Of a DNA stretch of 64,000 bases, positions 49,000 to 60,192 are shown piece after piece. The stretch spans positions 2,542,001-2,606,000 of the forward strand of contig CM075348.1 in the NCBI GenBank assembly GCA_037693485.1, read 5' to 3'. This DNA comes from Kitagawia praeruptora (taxonomy: Eukaryota > Streptophyta > Magnoliopsida > Apiales > Apiaceae). Position 1 is the stretch's first letter; every line of letters begins with the position of its first letter. Made by a program: the position numbers and the translations under genes. The notes below the pieces were generated by a model. That model was not told the DNA's origin and searched no databases. It was given only the letters and a program-made list of their open reading frames with translations.

Positions 49000-50439
49000 T
49001 GTTATTATATACAACATGCTCTAAAGACATATGGATGATGTGCTTAAATTAAAAGTGCAAATTGCTAGATCTGTAAAACATTAATATACCAGAATTATTT
49101 CAGTGCTATGTAATTATGTAAAGGTACAGTAAGTACCGAAAACTACTTATTGCAGTAGAGCGTATGTAAAATTTGAAGCACAGCAATGCAATATATCTGA
49201 TATTATTATACAAAGCAGCGGTTCTACTCTACTGTAACTTAATAAATTTCCGCTGATTATAGCTTTGCAAATCAATACCAATTAACTCTGAATCTTTAAG
49301 AAAGTAGTTGATTACTATATTGGATTCTAAAGTGTACTAGGACCAAACCTGATTTAAATTTATATAAATTTAACCAACTTGTTTGCAGCCTAAGAACAGC
49401 CGGCCGAACCATTGAACAAAAAAGCTTCTTGTAAGTGAATTTATATTTTCACTTTCAGTCTTTCACTTTATTACTTATCAATTCATGTAGGTAAGTACTA
49501 GCAGTTTGATAAATCATGAATTATTAGTGCAGGCAAGATCCTGGATGGTATTTGATGACTCATTCCGTTTTTAATTTTAAACTTCAATCATCATTTTGTG
49601 TGGATCATTGTAATGCCCCTGCATCTTATGCTTACTAATGATCTTGGAGTAATCCTGTTTTTCTATATGTTTTCTAACTATAATTTTTAAACTATAATTT
49701 TTAGCTCCTGAATATTATGAGGAGTCTCTTATGACTTGTTTTCTTTAATTACAGGTCCACTGACCAGTGGCAGTGAATCAGTGAGTCCAGCCTCCAGACC
49801 CAGAGTCTAGCACTAGCAGCAGATTAGTACTTAGCACTTAGCAATGAAGTTGAAGATGTTAAAGACATTTTTATTCTATTTTGCATTGAGAAATTCTTAT
49901 TTGATTGTAATCTTTAGAAGTAACTTAATTTCAAATTCTCTGAATGTTTTATTTGGTGACTTAAGAAGTAACTTAAATTTCAAATTCAGAAATTTCGGTT
50001 TTTAATATCACCACGTTCTCTAATGTACCTATAACTATAACGAAAGTTTTCGCCAGGTACACTTATATATATATATATATATATATATATAATCGACATT
50101 CTTACAGCGATTTCCATGGCAGCAGCAGTGGTGTAATGTTTCGGGTTTCCGTTCTCGTAATTATAATTACCATATGATATAAATAATTTTCATTACTTCA
50201 AAGTGATAAAATAAATGGGACATAAGGGAGTATAATTTATTCCAATTACATGATACTATTATTTAATCATTAAAGCATCCGTATATATATTATATAGTTC
50301 GCTTTTTCTTCTTCCTTTATCCTTGTAAATTTTAAACTCTCTTAACTATTTTTTTTTCTTGTTACTTATTTTTATTAAATATCTTTGTTGAGTGTCTTTT
50401 ATCAAATTAGAGGTCAATGCTTTAATTCTTATTAGGAAC
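49000..50439. other. Intergenic DNA with a TA microsatellite
   Basis: No supported gene. A splice-like acceptor AATTACAG at 49747-49754 is followed by a short open stretch that stops quickly. A (TA)n run occupies about 50066-50092. The rest is AT-rich. Confidence 0.45.
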
Positions 50440-50574
50440 AATTTTTTTTATCATTAATATAATATATGGGGTTGTCTCGCGATATATTAATAATTTGTTT
50501 GATAATATTTTAAAAGCTGTTGTGTAGCCTAATGGTATCGAATCTCCCTTCTAAGTTAGAATTCTTTAATAATA
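50440..50574 (+). repeat. tRNA-like repeat, cut by a Helitron
   Basis: It contains GGTTGTCTCGCGATATATTAA and then TAGCCTAATGGTATCGAATC, which resembles a tRNA A box. The related copy at 53560-53712 also has a B-box-like GGTTCAATTC. The Helitron starts at 50575, inside the repeat. Confidence 0.4.
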
Positions 50575-53524
50575 CTAGCTTAAAACACGTGCGATGCACG
50601 GATTTCTTTTAATATTATATGATTTTTTTATTAATTTGAAATAATTTTTTTTGAAATATGAATTTTGGAAGCTTAAATTTTTAAATGAGTTGATTTGATA
50701 ATAATTATATAAATGTAATCCGTGATATTTCTATGAATGGAGGGATTTTACTTAGAAAATTTTGAAAATATGATAGATTTTAGTTGAAAAAGGTAATTAG
50801 TTAATTATAAGTAATTATAAAATTATTATCTAATTTTATTAAATAGAATGCCCGTGATTTAATTTTAAAAAAAGAGGTTTCAGTTAGAAAAAAATTAAAA
50901 AAGAAACATGTTTTAGATGAAAAAAGTAATTGATTAGTTTATAGTAATTATAATTCAATTATGTTATTTTACTTAATAAAATTGCTCGTAATGTTTTTAG
51001 AAAAGGAGAATTAATGTTGTCCGTGATGTTTTTAGAAAAAGATGGTTTTTAGTTAGAAAATATAGAAACGATGATACGTTTTAGCTGAAAAAGTTAATTG
51101 GTTAATTAATAATATTATAATATTGTTATTTTATTTTATTAAATAGAATCGCCCATGATCTAATTGGAAAAATAGAGATTTTAGTTAGAGAAAATAAAAA
51201 AGTTAATGTGAAAATTTAAAAAGTGACATGTTTTAGGTGAACAATGTATTTGATTTGTTTATATTAATTATAATTTAATTCATGCTATTCTACTAATTTC
51301 AATTGCTCGTATTGTCTTTAGAAGTGAAGAATTAATGTTGCCCGAGATATTTCTAGAAAAAAGGAATTTTAATTATGAAATATAGAAAATATGATACGTT
51401 TTAGCAGAATTAGAAAAAATAGAAAAGATGATATATTTTAGCTAATAAGGTAATCTGTTAATTATTACTATCATATTATTATTATTATTTTATTTTTATT
51501 AAATAGAAACGCCCGTGATATAATTGGAAAGAGGTTTTAGTAAGAGAAAAGAAAAAGGTAACGTGTTTTGGTTGAAAAAGGTAAGAGTCCATGTTATAAT
51601 TGGAAAAAGAGAGATTTTAGTTAGAAAAAAGAGAAAAGGTTAAATGTTTTGCCTGAAAAAGGTAATTGATTAGTAAGTAATTATAATATAATTATGTTAT
51701 TTTATTAAACAAATTTGCTCGTAGTGTTTTAAAAAAAAGGTGAAATTTTAGTTAGAAAAAATGTAAAAGATATTGTATTTTACCTAAAAAAGGAAATTAT
51801 TTAGTTATTGAAAAATAGAAAAGGTAATATGTTTAACGTGAAAAAGGAAATTGATTAATAAATGAGAAATTTTAGTTAGATAAAATATAAAAGATATTGT
51901 ATTTTACCTAAAAAAAGAAATTATTTAGTTATTGGAAAATGGAAAAGATAATATGTTCAACCTGAAAAAGGAAATTGATTAGTTAGTAGGATGTATTTTA
52001 TCTGTAATTGAGTAAGGGTAAATAAGTAAAATCAACAGGTTACCGACCAACCGACCAACCAAACTTTTAATGAATTTTGGAGGCTTAAATTTTTAAATGA
52101 GTTGATTTGAGAATAATTATATAAATGTAATTCGTGATATTTCTATGAATGGAGGGATTTTACTTAGAAAATTTTGAAAATATGATAGATTTTACTTGAA
52201 AAAGGTAATTAGTTAATTATAAGTAATTATAAAATTATTATCTAATTTTATTAAATAGAATGCCCGTGATTTAATTTTAAAAAAAGAGGTTTTAGTTAGA
52301 AAAAAATTAAAAAAGAAACATGTTTTAGATGAAAAAGGTAATTGATTAGTTTATAGTAATTATAATTCAATTATGTTATTTTACTTAATAAAATTGCTCG
52401 TAATGTTTTTAGAAAAGGAGAATTAATGTTGTTCGTGATATTTTTAGAAAAAGATGGCTTTTAGTTAGAAAATATAGAAACGATGATACGTTTTAGCTGA
52501 AAAAGTTAATTGGTTAATTAATAATATTATAATATTGTTATTTTATTTTATTAAATAGAATCGCCCTTGATCTAATTGGAAAAATAGAGATTTTAGTTAG
52601 AGAAAATAAAAAAGTTATTGTGAAAATTTAAAAAGTGACATGTTTTAGGTGAACAATGTATTTGATTTGTTTATATTAATTATAATTTAATTCATGTTAT
52701 TCTACTAATTTCAATTGCTCGTATTGTCTTTAGAAGTGCAGAATTAATGTTGCCCGAGATATTTCTAGAAAAAAGGAATTTTAATTATGAAATATAGAAA
52801 ATATGATACGTTTTAGCAGAATTAGAAAAAATAGAAAAGATGATATGTTTTAGCTAATAAGGTAATCTATTAATTATTACTATCATATTATTATTATTAT
52901 TATTATATTTTTATTAAATAGAAACGCCCGTGATATAATTGGAAAAAGAGAGGTTTTAGTAAGAGAAAAGAAAAAGGTAACGTGTTTTGGTTGAAAAAGG
53001 TAAGAGTCCATGTTATAATTGGAAAAAGAGAGATTTTAGTTAGAAAAAAGAGAAAAGGTTAAGTGTTTTGGCTGAAAAAGGTAATTGATTAGTAAGTAAT
53101 TATAATATAATTATGTTATTTTATTAAACAAATTTGCTCGTAGTGTTTTAAAAAAAGGAGAAATTTTAGTTAGAAAAAATGTAAAAGATATTGTATTTTA
53201 CCTAAAAAAGGAAATTATTTAGTTATTGAAAAATAGAAAAGGTAATATGTTTAACGTGAAAAAGGAAATTGATTAATAAAGGAGAAATTTTAGTTAGATA
53301 AAATATAAAAGATATTGTATTTTACCTAAAAAAGGAAATTATTTAGTTATTGGAAAATGGAAAAGATAATATGTTTAACCTGAAAAAGGAAATTGATTAG
53401 TTAGTAGGATGTATTTTATCTGTAATTGAGTAAGGGTAAATAAGTAAAATCAACAGGTACCGTACTGACCGACCAACCGACCAACCAAACCTTTAATGTT
53501 TCGGTTTTTATATAATAGTATAGA
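50575..53524 (-). mobile_element. Helitron containing two tandem 1.4-kb units
   Basis: Read on the minus strand it begins TCTATACTATTATATA (53524 downward, preceded by A) and ends with the hairpin CGTGCATCGCACG, then TGTTTTAAG and CTAG (50578-50575), followed by T. It is 2950 bp. The body is a head-to-tail duplication: 50660-52071 and 52072-53495, almost identical. The junction joins AATTCATTAAAAGTTTGG, linking sequence near the 3' end to sequence about 20 bases inside the 5' end. No RepHel coding sequence. Confidence 0.88.
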
Positions 53525-53712
53525 TGTATGAGGGTTGTCAAGGGTACAATTTTTTCTAGAAACAATTTTTTATCATTTAATATTATATATGAGGGTTGTC
53601 TCACGATATATTAATGATGAGTTCTAAATTATATTCAAATCTCATATTTAGCATAGTGGTAAAACTCTCACTTCTAACTTAGAGGTCACGGGTTCAATTC
53701 TATCATTTTTTT
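53525..53712 (+). repeat. tRNA-like (SINE-type) repeat
   Basis: It contains TAGCATAGTGGTAAAACTC (A-box-like) and GGTCACGGGTTCAATTC (B-box-like), about 50 bases apart, after GGTTGTCTCACGATATATTAA. The spacing fits a tRNA-derived SINE head. It does not fold into a full tRNA, so it is not called a tRNA gene. Confidence 0.4.
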
Positions 53713-54025
53713 TATAGCTGACCAGCTGACGTGATATCTACGTGGCCGATGAGGTGGATCTTCCAAAACCCCTGTTGTGATATTAATAATATAATAGATA
53801 GATGGCCACATCATCTCCCTCCAACTTTATATTAATATTTTACACTTTTTTCATATCCAACTCCATCATCTCCCTCCAATAATTATAATAGTAAAATATT
53901 GTTTTTGAAATATAGCTAACAAATTTAACTAACAGCATTGGAGCAAAATCATTTTTTCATCATCTATAATATAACTAATTATTATATATTATTTTAGCTA
54001 ACCAATTTACCTAATAGCATTGGAG
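53713..54025. mobile_element. MITE-like segment
   Basis: ATCATCTCCCTCCAA occurs twice (about 53810 and 53867), and the right part ends GCATTGGAGATGCTCTTA. The inverse, TAAGAGCATCTCCAATGC, is a common plant MITE start. The left terminus is not clear. Confidence 0.35.
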
Positions 54026-54540
54026 ATGCTCTTAGCTGTGCATCTGGTATGATGTTGATTTGATGTTTGTAATAATAGATAATAATGCTTGTAGCTCTTT
54101 TTCAGTAAATATATTTACAAAGTCTGTATTATTCAGGTTAGTATACTTCATGCAATACCTAGCATGCAGCAACGTTGGACATCTAAAACATTATAGTACT
54201 AGTACTAGCTGATGTTAGACTAGTGGTAACTAAAACTTACGAGTTAGACTTTGATCTTTTTCTTGCTTGTTATGTTCTATTTTATTACTCCAATTGTTTG
54301 TCAGACTTTTATTTAAAGACCTTAATTTTCAATATTTTTAACATGTTTTTTTGGCAATCACCCATCAAAGATTTCTTTACCAAACTAATTAACCATCTTC
54401 TTGATTACGAATGCACACTACAATCATACGGTGTAACAACCATCCCAAGAATACATACATATGGAGATAGAAACAAAGAAAAGGATTTTCAACAGTTCAA
54501 GAATCACTCGTGCTCGGCAAAGAAACACAACTACTAACCT
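54026..54540 (+). repeat. Copy C of the dispersed kinesin 3'-flank segment
   Basis: Similar to 26330-26640 over most of its length (GATGTTTGTAATAATAG, TAATGCTTGTAG, GATGTTAGACTAGTG, TCAAAGATTTCTTTACC). Past ATGCACACTA it continues like copy A (GTAACAACCATCCCAA). A 104-residue open frame at 54223-54537 spans it, but the matching frames in copies A and B are not conserved. Confidence 0.6.
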
Positions 54541-55452
54541 CACTTCATGCAGAAAGAAAAAGAGGTTCGAAAATAGGAGATATAAACAATTAAAAACTAA
54601 TAAATTATTTTAGGATAGATTCCATTCCTATGTTTTATTTTTGACCAATCATGTGGGTATATTTGATTGTTGGTCGGTTTATTTGGTACACTCAATAATG
54701 AGAAGTGGAATCTAATACTAAAATAATATTCCTCTTATAATATTTAAAATGTTCTCACAGATTCAAAAGTTCGAATCTCACCAACAACATATTTTTATTA
54801 AACATGTATATAATTTTATAAACTACGTACCCAATTCCAGTCAACATCATATTATAATTAAAAAAATGATTATCTATTTTTAATAAAGTATTATTACACA
54901 TTTATATTATCTTATAAACTACTCCCAAAATTTTTCGTCAACAACATGTTATAGTTAAAAATTAAAACATTATCGTTTAAAATACTATCAAAAATTTGTT
55001 AAAATATTTAATTGTTCTATATTATTTTTTCCCTACTAATTAAAATAAAATATTTGAAAATATGGGTAATATGATAAAAAAAATATTTAAAAAAACATCA
55101 GTGCATCACACGAGTTATAAGCCAAAGAGTTAAAAATTACATAAAATCTAGAAAACACTTACAATATAGAAAATTTTGTATAATAATCGAAAAAAGGTCT
55201 ACATAATTGGATAAATTTCACGCTTTCTACGTACTAAATAAGAGTTAAAAAAAACTACTTTTACATAATATTTTAATATATACGTATGTATTTTAAAGTA
55301 ACAATTAAAATAAATAATTATAATAATAATAGTTATATTCATGAGATTTATAAAATTAAAAATTAATTTTAATAATAAAAACATATATACAACTTAAAAT
55401 TTTAATAATAAAATATGACTAAACAGTTTACAAGCAAGCACGAGTTATATAG
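54541..55452. other. AT-rich intergenic DNA with a decayed Helitron-like end
   Basis: No gene. CAGTGCATCACACGAGTTAT at 55099-55118 resembles the hairpin of Helitron 3' ends, but the CTAG is lost (GCCAAAG instead). Confidence 0.45.
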
Positions 55453-56450
55453 CACTACAAAAAAAACAGCATCAGACAACACTTATCAGACAACGTAAAG
55501 TGGAAAAAGTGTTGTTCAAAATCAACAGACAAGCGTTTTTTTTTAAAAAAACATCGTCTGATCCAGACTTCAGACAACGGGGTTTTGACAATTTAATTCT
55601 GTTGTCTAACAAACTGAAGCAGACAACTGTTTTTTTTATGGTGTTTTTTAAGCTGTTGTCTGAAAAGACTTCAGACAATGTTTTAATTACCGTTGTTTGT
55701 CTGATTTAAATAGACAAGTGTTTTTTTAATTCTGTTGTGCAAATGAGTTGGATCAGACAACGATTTATAATTGTGTTGTCTGAATGGTTTTATCGGACAA
55801 CGTATTTTCAAAAAAACGTTATCTGAACTACAGAAAATTTTGAATTGAATTTGGTGGGAAATAATGAAATAATTTGAATGGAATTTGGTGGGAATGAAAA
55901 AATTGAATTAGATTTGGTGGGAAACAATGAAAAAATCAGACAACGGTTTTGTTATAAAAAATGTTGTGTGATATTAAGCACAACTTTTTAAGAAATAGTT
56001 CTTGAAGATCAAACAGCCTTTTGAAGGTGATTCTGAAATTCAAATCCTTCATATGAGTAATCAAATTGAATCTCATGATCTGTACTACATGTTTATGTGT
56101 GTGTGTATATTCGAATATGCTTGGTTCATAATTTCATAATTTTCGGATATTAACTCGAAGTTAAATTTGATTGTCCAATGATTTTTCGTATACGTGGTTA
56201 TGGGGGTTAGTTTGTTGATGTTCTCAGCTTTGTTTTGAGTTATTAAACGTTGAGTTTGGTTTAGAATCAAAGTTGGCCGGAATCCATGTCTTGCTCGCCT
56301 GGTTTTGCTCGGATTTGTTAAAATACAGTTGTTTGTTATCAGACAACTGATAATTTGTCTGAAACAGTTTTCGTTTTTGTTAAAATCTCGTACAACTCGA
56401 CCTTTTTATTTTTCGATTATTTTTTCCCAACACTAAAATGAGTGTTTATT

Positions 56451-57560
56451 AACATCCGTACGGTTGGATCGTCGATAAATAGGTTTTAAAAAATAGAAAC
56501 AATAATCAGTGACAAAGCACGAGTTACTAGTCAATATACTAGTGATCTACTAAGATCTTCAACCAAATTAATTTTTTATTTTTTGAAAATTTGGGAATAT
56601 CAATATATTAGATATATCTTAACATCCGTACGGTTGGATCGTCGAGAAATAGTTTTTAAAAATAGAAACAATAATCAGTGACAAAGCACGAGTTACGGGT
56701 ATGTGTCAATATACTAGTGATCTACTAAGATCTCCAACCAAATTAATTTTTTATTTTTTGAAAATTTGGGAATATCAATATATTAGATATATCTTAACAT
56801 CCGTACGGTTGGATCGTCGAGAAATAGTTTTAAAAAATAGAAACAATTATCAGTGACAAAGCACGAGTTACGGGTACTGGTCAATATATTAGTGATATAC
56901 TAAGATCTCCAACCAAATTAATTTTATATTTTTTGAAAATTTGTGAATATCATTATATTATACATATCTTGACATCCGGACGATTGGATCGTCAAGAAAT
57001 AGTTTTTAAAATTATTTTTTTCTACCTTCCAAACGTACGGATGTCAAAATCTAACGATTTTATTGATGTGATAAATTTTAAAAAAAAATCCTTGATTTAT
57101 TTGGTTTGGTTTTAATAATTGTCAAATCGGTCAAAGTAGACCTTCCTTTTAACTAATCTTGTCCCGAATGATGAACCTATTTTTTAAAATTATTTTCGAT
57201 GTTCCAATGCTAGTATATTGACATCCTTAAGGTTGGATTGTCGAGAAATATTTTTAAAAAATATAAACAACAATCCATGACAAAACACTAGTTACGGGTA
57301 TTAACCAATATACTAGTTATCTATTAAGATCTCCAACCAAATCAATTTTTTATTTTTGAAAATTTGTGAATATCATTATACCATATATATTTTGACATCT
57401 GGACACTTGGATCGTCAAGAACTAATTTTAAAAAAAGTTAAGAGTACTAGTTAATATAGTAGTGATCTACTAAGATCTTCAATCAAATTAATTTTTTATT
57501 TATTAAAAATTTGAGAATATCATTCAATTATGTATATTTTAATAAAAAGCTAGTTAATTT
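56451..57560. repeat. Roughly 170-bp tandem repeat inside the CACTA-type element
   Basis: About six copies, starting near 56451, 56621, 56796, 56971, 57220 and 57394. Each has ACATCCGTACGGTTGGATCG, then AAAGCACGAGTTACGGGT and AAGATCTCCAACCAAATTAA. The first three are nearly identical, the later ones diverged or with inserts. Confidence 0.75.
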
Positions 57561-58975
57561 AATATTTCACAAATAAAAATTATTCTAAAAAGTCAGTAAA
57601 TAAATTATTTTATACAAAATTTTATTTTCATTTTCCTTTATATTTTCCCACCTTTGTTTCATTGAACAAACCCAAATTTTCTTGAAATTCCCCCCTTTAT
57701 CCCTAATGTATTTCCCGCCTTGTACCAAATTTTTGGCCCTTAGGCAATATTTTATAAAGATGACTAACTAGTCTCGTCCCGATTGAACGTACTCTATATT
57801 TTTAGAATCTTTTTTCGATAATCAAACTGTACTGATGATATTATATATTGAATATAGTGATGTGAAAAACAAATTAGAAAATATCAAATTATTCTTGTTT
57901 GATATTTTAATATTTAAAATATGGATGTGAATTTTTTTTTAGAAAAAATAAAATTATTCTTGTATGAACGTAACCTATTTTTTTGAAATCTTTTTTATTT
58001 TTCAATTATTTTTTTCCAACACTAAAATGAGTGTATACTAACTTTCTTACTGTTCGATCAAAATTATCATTTTTTATTTCACCTTTTTAATATCTCACAA
58101 ATAAAAATTTATTTTATAAAAAATATTATTTTCATTTCCCTCTCCTCCTTTACCTCCTTCATTTCATCGACCAAACCAAATTTTCCTGAAAATTTTAGTG
58201 AACGTAAATTCCCCCCAAACTTAATTTTTTGTTTCCCTCCTTCACATATGCTGATAATGGAAGTTAAATCTTATCGATATCCAAATTTTTGCCTAACTTA
58301 ATATATCACAGCCCCTTGTTCATTTTAGGGTTAATCCAATTCTTTTTGTTTCCCTCTCCCCTTACCACTCATTCTCACTAGTAATTTTCACTTGACAAAA
58401 CAGCAACACCCCTCATTCTCAAACATTCACTCACTCTCTATGGTTCAAAGTTCAATCGAGGTTCAATTTGAGGATTTGAGGTTCAAAGTTCAATCGATGG
58501 CTTCAATTTGAGAGCTAATTTGGGGGTTAGAAGAAATCAAATCGGAGTTCAAGAAGAATGGATTCACACTTGACAATGAACAACAAATACTTGACAAATG
58601 TAATTCTTTTTATTATCATTATTATTATTCATATATGTGTGTGTTGATTTGGTACAAATCTAACATTCTTTTTTGGGGTGCAGGTCTTGCTTTTTGTATA
58701 AATTACAATCGGAGTAAATTGTGTGTGTTTATGTGTGTGTGACATTTTGGGGGCTAAATGGATACTAAAGGAAGACTCAATTTGGAGGCCAATTATTGAA
58801 GTGCCCATCTGCTCAATTTTGTGATTTCTAAATAGTTTACTGGATTTTTATATAATTCTAATATTTATAGATGTAGTCTGTTAATGACATTATTGCAAGG
58901 GCAATTTAGTTTCAAGATGACCTTTTAGTCTTATTGCCTTTGCTGAAGTGTGGAGATTTCTGATGGTATATATGT
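57561..58975. other. CACTA interior with a leader-like region
   Basis: AT-rich to about 58330, then a pyrimidine- and CA-rich stretch (58335-58440) like a plant 5' leader. ATGGATTCACACTTGAC opens a short frame at 58558. Donor- and acceptor-like sites (after ACAAATG at 58600; GGTGCAG at 58678-58684) could splice it to the captured exons. No recognised protein. Confidence 0.35.
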
Positions 58976-59087
58976 ATGATTGTTACAGGTGATTTCAGTC
59001 AAAGAGTTAAGTGGCCATTTTTGCCTGATTTATTTTTACCATTGTTTCCTTTGATTTCTCTCCTCATTGCAAGTCAAAGAGTTAATG

Positions 59088-59419
59088 GTGCAGCGTTTAT
59101 TATGTTACACCCTACTAAATATGCTGCAATGCTAGCCACAAAAATGGAAAAACATGGAGCAATAGGATGGCTCGTGAACACTGGATAGTCAGGTGGAAGG
59201 TATGAAGAGTAAATACTGAATATTATACCGCACCTTAACTAAATTTGCTTCTAAAATATGTTTTAAATGTGTAGCTATGGCGTGGGGAAACGTATGAAGT
59301 TGGAATACACCAGAAAAATCATTGATGCTATACATTCTGGTAGCCTTCTGGATGCTACTTACAAAAAAACTGATGTTTTTGGATTAGATATCCCGACTGA
59401 AGTGGAGGGTGTGCCATCA
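59088..59419 (+). pseudogene. PEP carboxykinase (ATP) fragment, two exons
   Basis: Exon 59088-59199 reads GAAFIMLHPTKYAAMLA, then KHGAIGWLVNTG, and exon 59275-59419 reads YGVGKRMKLEYTRKIIDAI, then SGSLLDATYKKTDVFG and IPTEVEGVPS. These match the C-terminal part of plant PEPCK (oxaloacetate + ATP to PEP, gluconeogenesis). The intron between them is kept (donor at 59200, acceptor TGTGTAG ending 59274). The conserved Trp of NTGWSGG is a TAG stop at 59186-59188. The N-terminal two thirds, including the P-loop, is absent. A captured, non-functional piece. Confidence 0.9.
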
Positions 59420-59530
59420 ATATCTCGAATGCTATAGGGCAGTGCGAGAAGTCTGGCCACAATCTTTGGAGAGAATTATTTTGATAGAACCGTTAGTCAA
59501 TGCAACGTGCTGGGCAGAGCCTCATTAAAG
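59420..59530 (+). pseudogene. Unidentified exon-like segment fused to PEPCK debris
   Basis: In the same frame as the PEPCK exon but after a TAG (59435-59437), the sequence reads GSARSLATIFGENYFDRTV, then SQCNVLGRASLK, up to a donor GTGATA at 59531. It does not match the continuation of PEPCK. Source gene not recognised. Confidence 0.35.
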
Positions 59531-59744
59531 GTGATATGTACTGCATTACCATGTCATTTGAGGAGCCATTAGTTAGTACCCACTTGTTCGTAATAATTGG
59601 TTCTGATATTAATGCAAATTAATTTGATGTTTCATTACTGTTGAAATATGTCAACCCCAATGAGTTATTAAAGATTTTAGATCATATTCTCTTTGTTGTT
59701 TGTTCTACTTCTCTAACTTCCTTCCCTCTGCATATCTTTCGTAG

Positions 59745-59838
59745 GTATATGTTTGCTTGCGCAATCAGACATAAGCTCTGTTGCCTTATTGACTTTGGAA
59801 ATGCAGCTGCAATTGAAACATCCAAATATAAGCTCTAA
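59745..59838 (+). pseudogene. Unidentified terminal exon-like segment
   Basis: After the acceptor CTTTCGTAG (ending 59744) a frame reads YMFACAIRHKLCC, then LIDFGNAAAIETSKYKL and a stop at 59836-59838. Part of the captured set. Source gene not recognised. Confidence 0.35.
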
Positions 59839-59982
59839 CTTGAATTACAAATACTTGTTGTAGATCTGAAGGACTTGCCACTTATTCAGAGCTATAGCAG
59901 CATTCAAGCCCTAACTCAGAGAATTAATAAGCCCTAACCAATGCTATTCTATCAAAAGGTTTTGTTGAATAAACAAGAGAAC

Positions 59983-60192
59983 TTCAGTTCTTATTGTTGA
60001 TCGGTATGTGTATTCAGGGGTGGCATTTTCAGCAGCGAAAGGACTTGATATTGGATGGTGCAAGGTGAAAACCCTTCTTATATTTAGTATTTAGTCAGTT
60101 TGAGGTTCATTTATTATTGTGTATCACATAACACTGATGTCTTTGTGCAGGCTCCAGACATGGGGTTGTTGGCTCCTGATTTGGTGTTGTAC
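59983..60192 (+). pseudogene. Thymidylate kinase fragment, cut by a Helitron
   Basis: Exon 59983-60064 contains LIVDRYVYSGVAFSAAKGLD, the DR(Y/H) motif region of dTMP kinase, and ends at a donor GTGAAA. The intron (60065-60150) has its acceptor TTTGTGCAG, and the next exon 60151-60192 reads APDMGLLAPDLVLY before Helitron sequence takes over. Bases 60067-60192 are identical to 1-126. An in-frame TGA lies just upstream of the exon, and the P-loop exon is missing, so it is debris. Confidence 0.85.

Larger units (their letters stand above)
55453..60192 (+). mobile_element. Left part of a gene-capturing CACTA-type transposon
   Basis: The left end is CACTACAAAAAAAACAGCAT (55453), with a possible 3-bp target TAG before it. 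A subterminal block to about 55990 is dense in CAGACAAC and GTTGTCTGA words, and more copies lie at 56340-56370. Then come a 170-bp tandem array (56451-57560), a leader-like region (58330-58620) and captured exons of PEP carboxykinase, an unknown protein and thymidylate kinase. A Helitron interrupts it at 60192/60193, so the right end is not seen. It pairs with the right half at 1-1588. Confidence 0.7.

Noticed and set aside
53650..53712. Possible tRNA gene
   Set aside because: A- and B-box-like words are present, but no acceptor stem or anticodon arm can be drawn. Called a SINE-like repeat instead.
54223..54537. 104-residue frame over copy C of the dispersed segment
   Set aside because: The matching frame is not open in copies A and B, so coding conservation is not supported.
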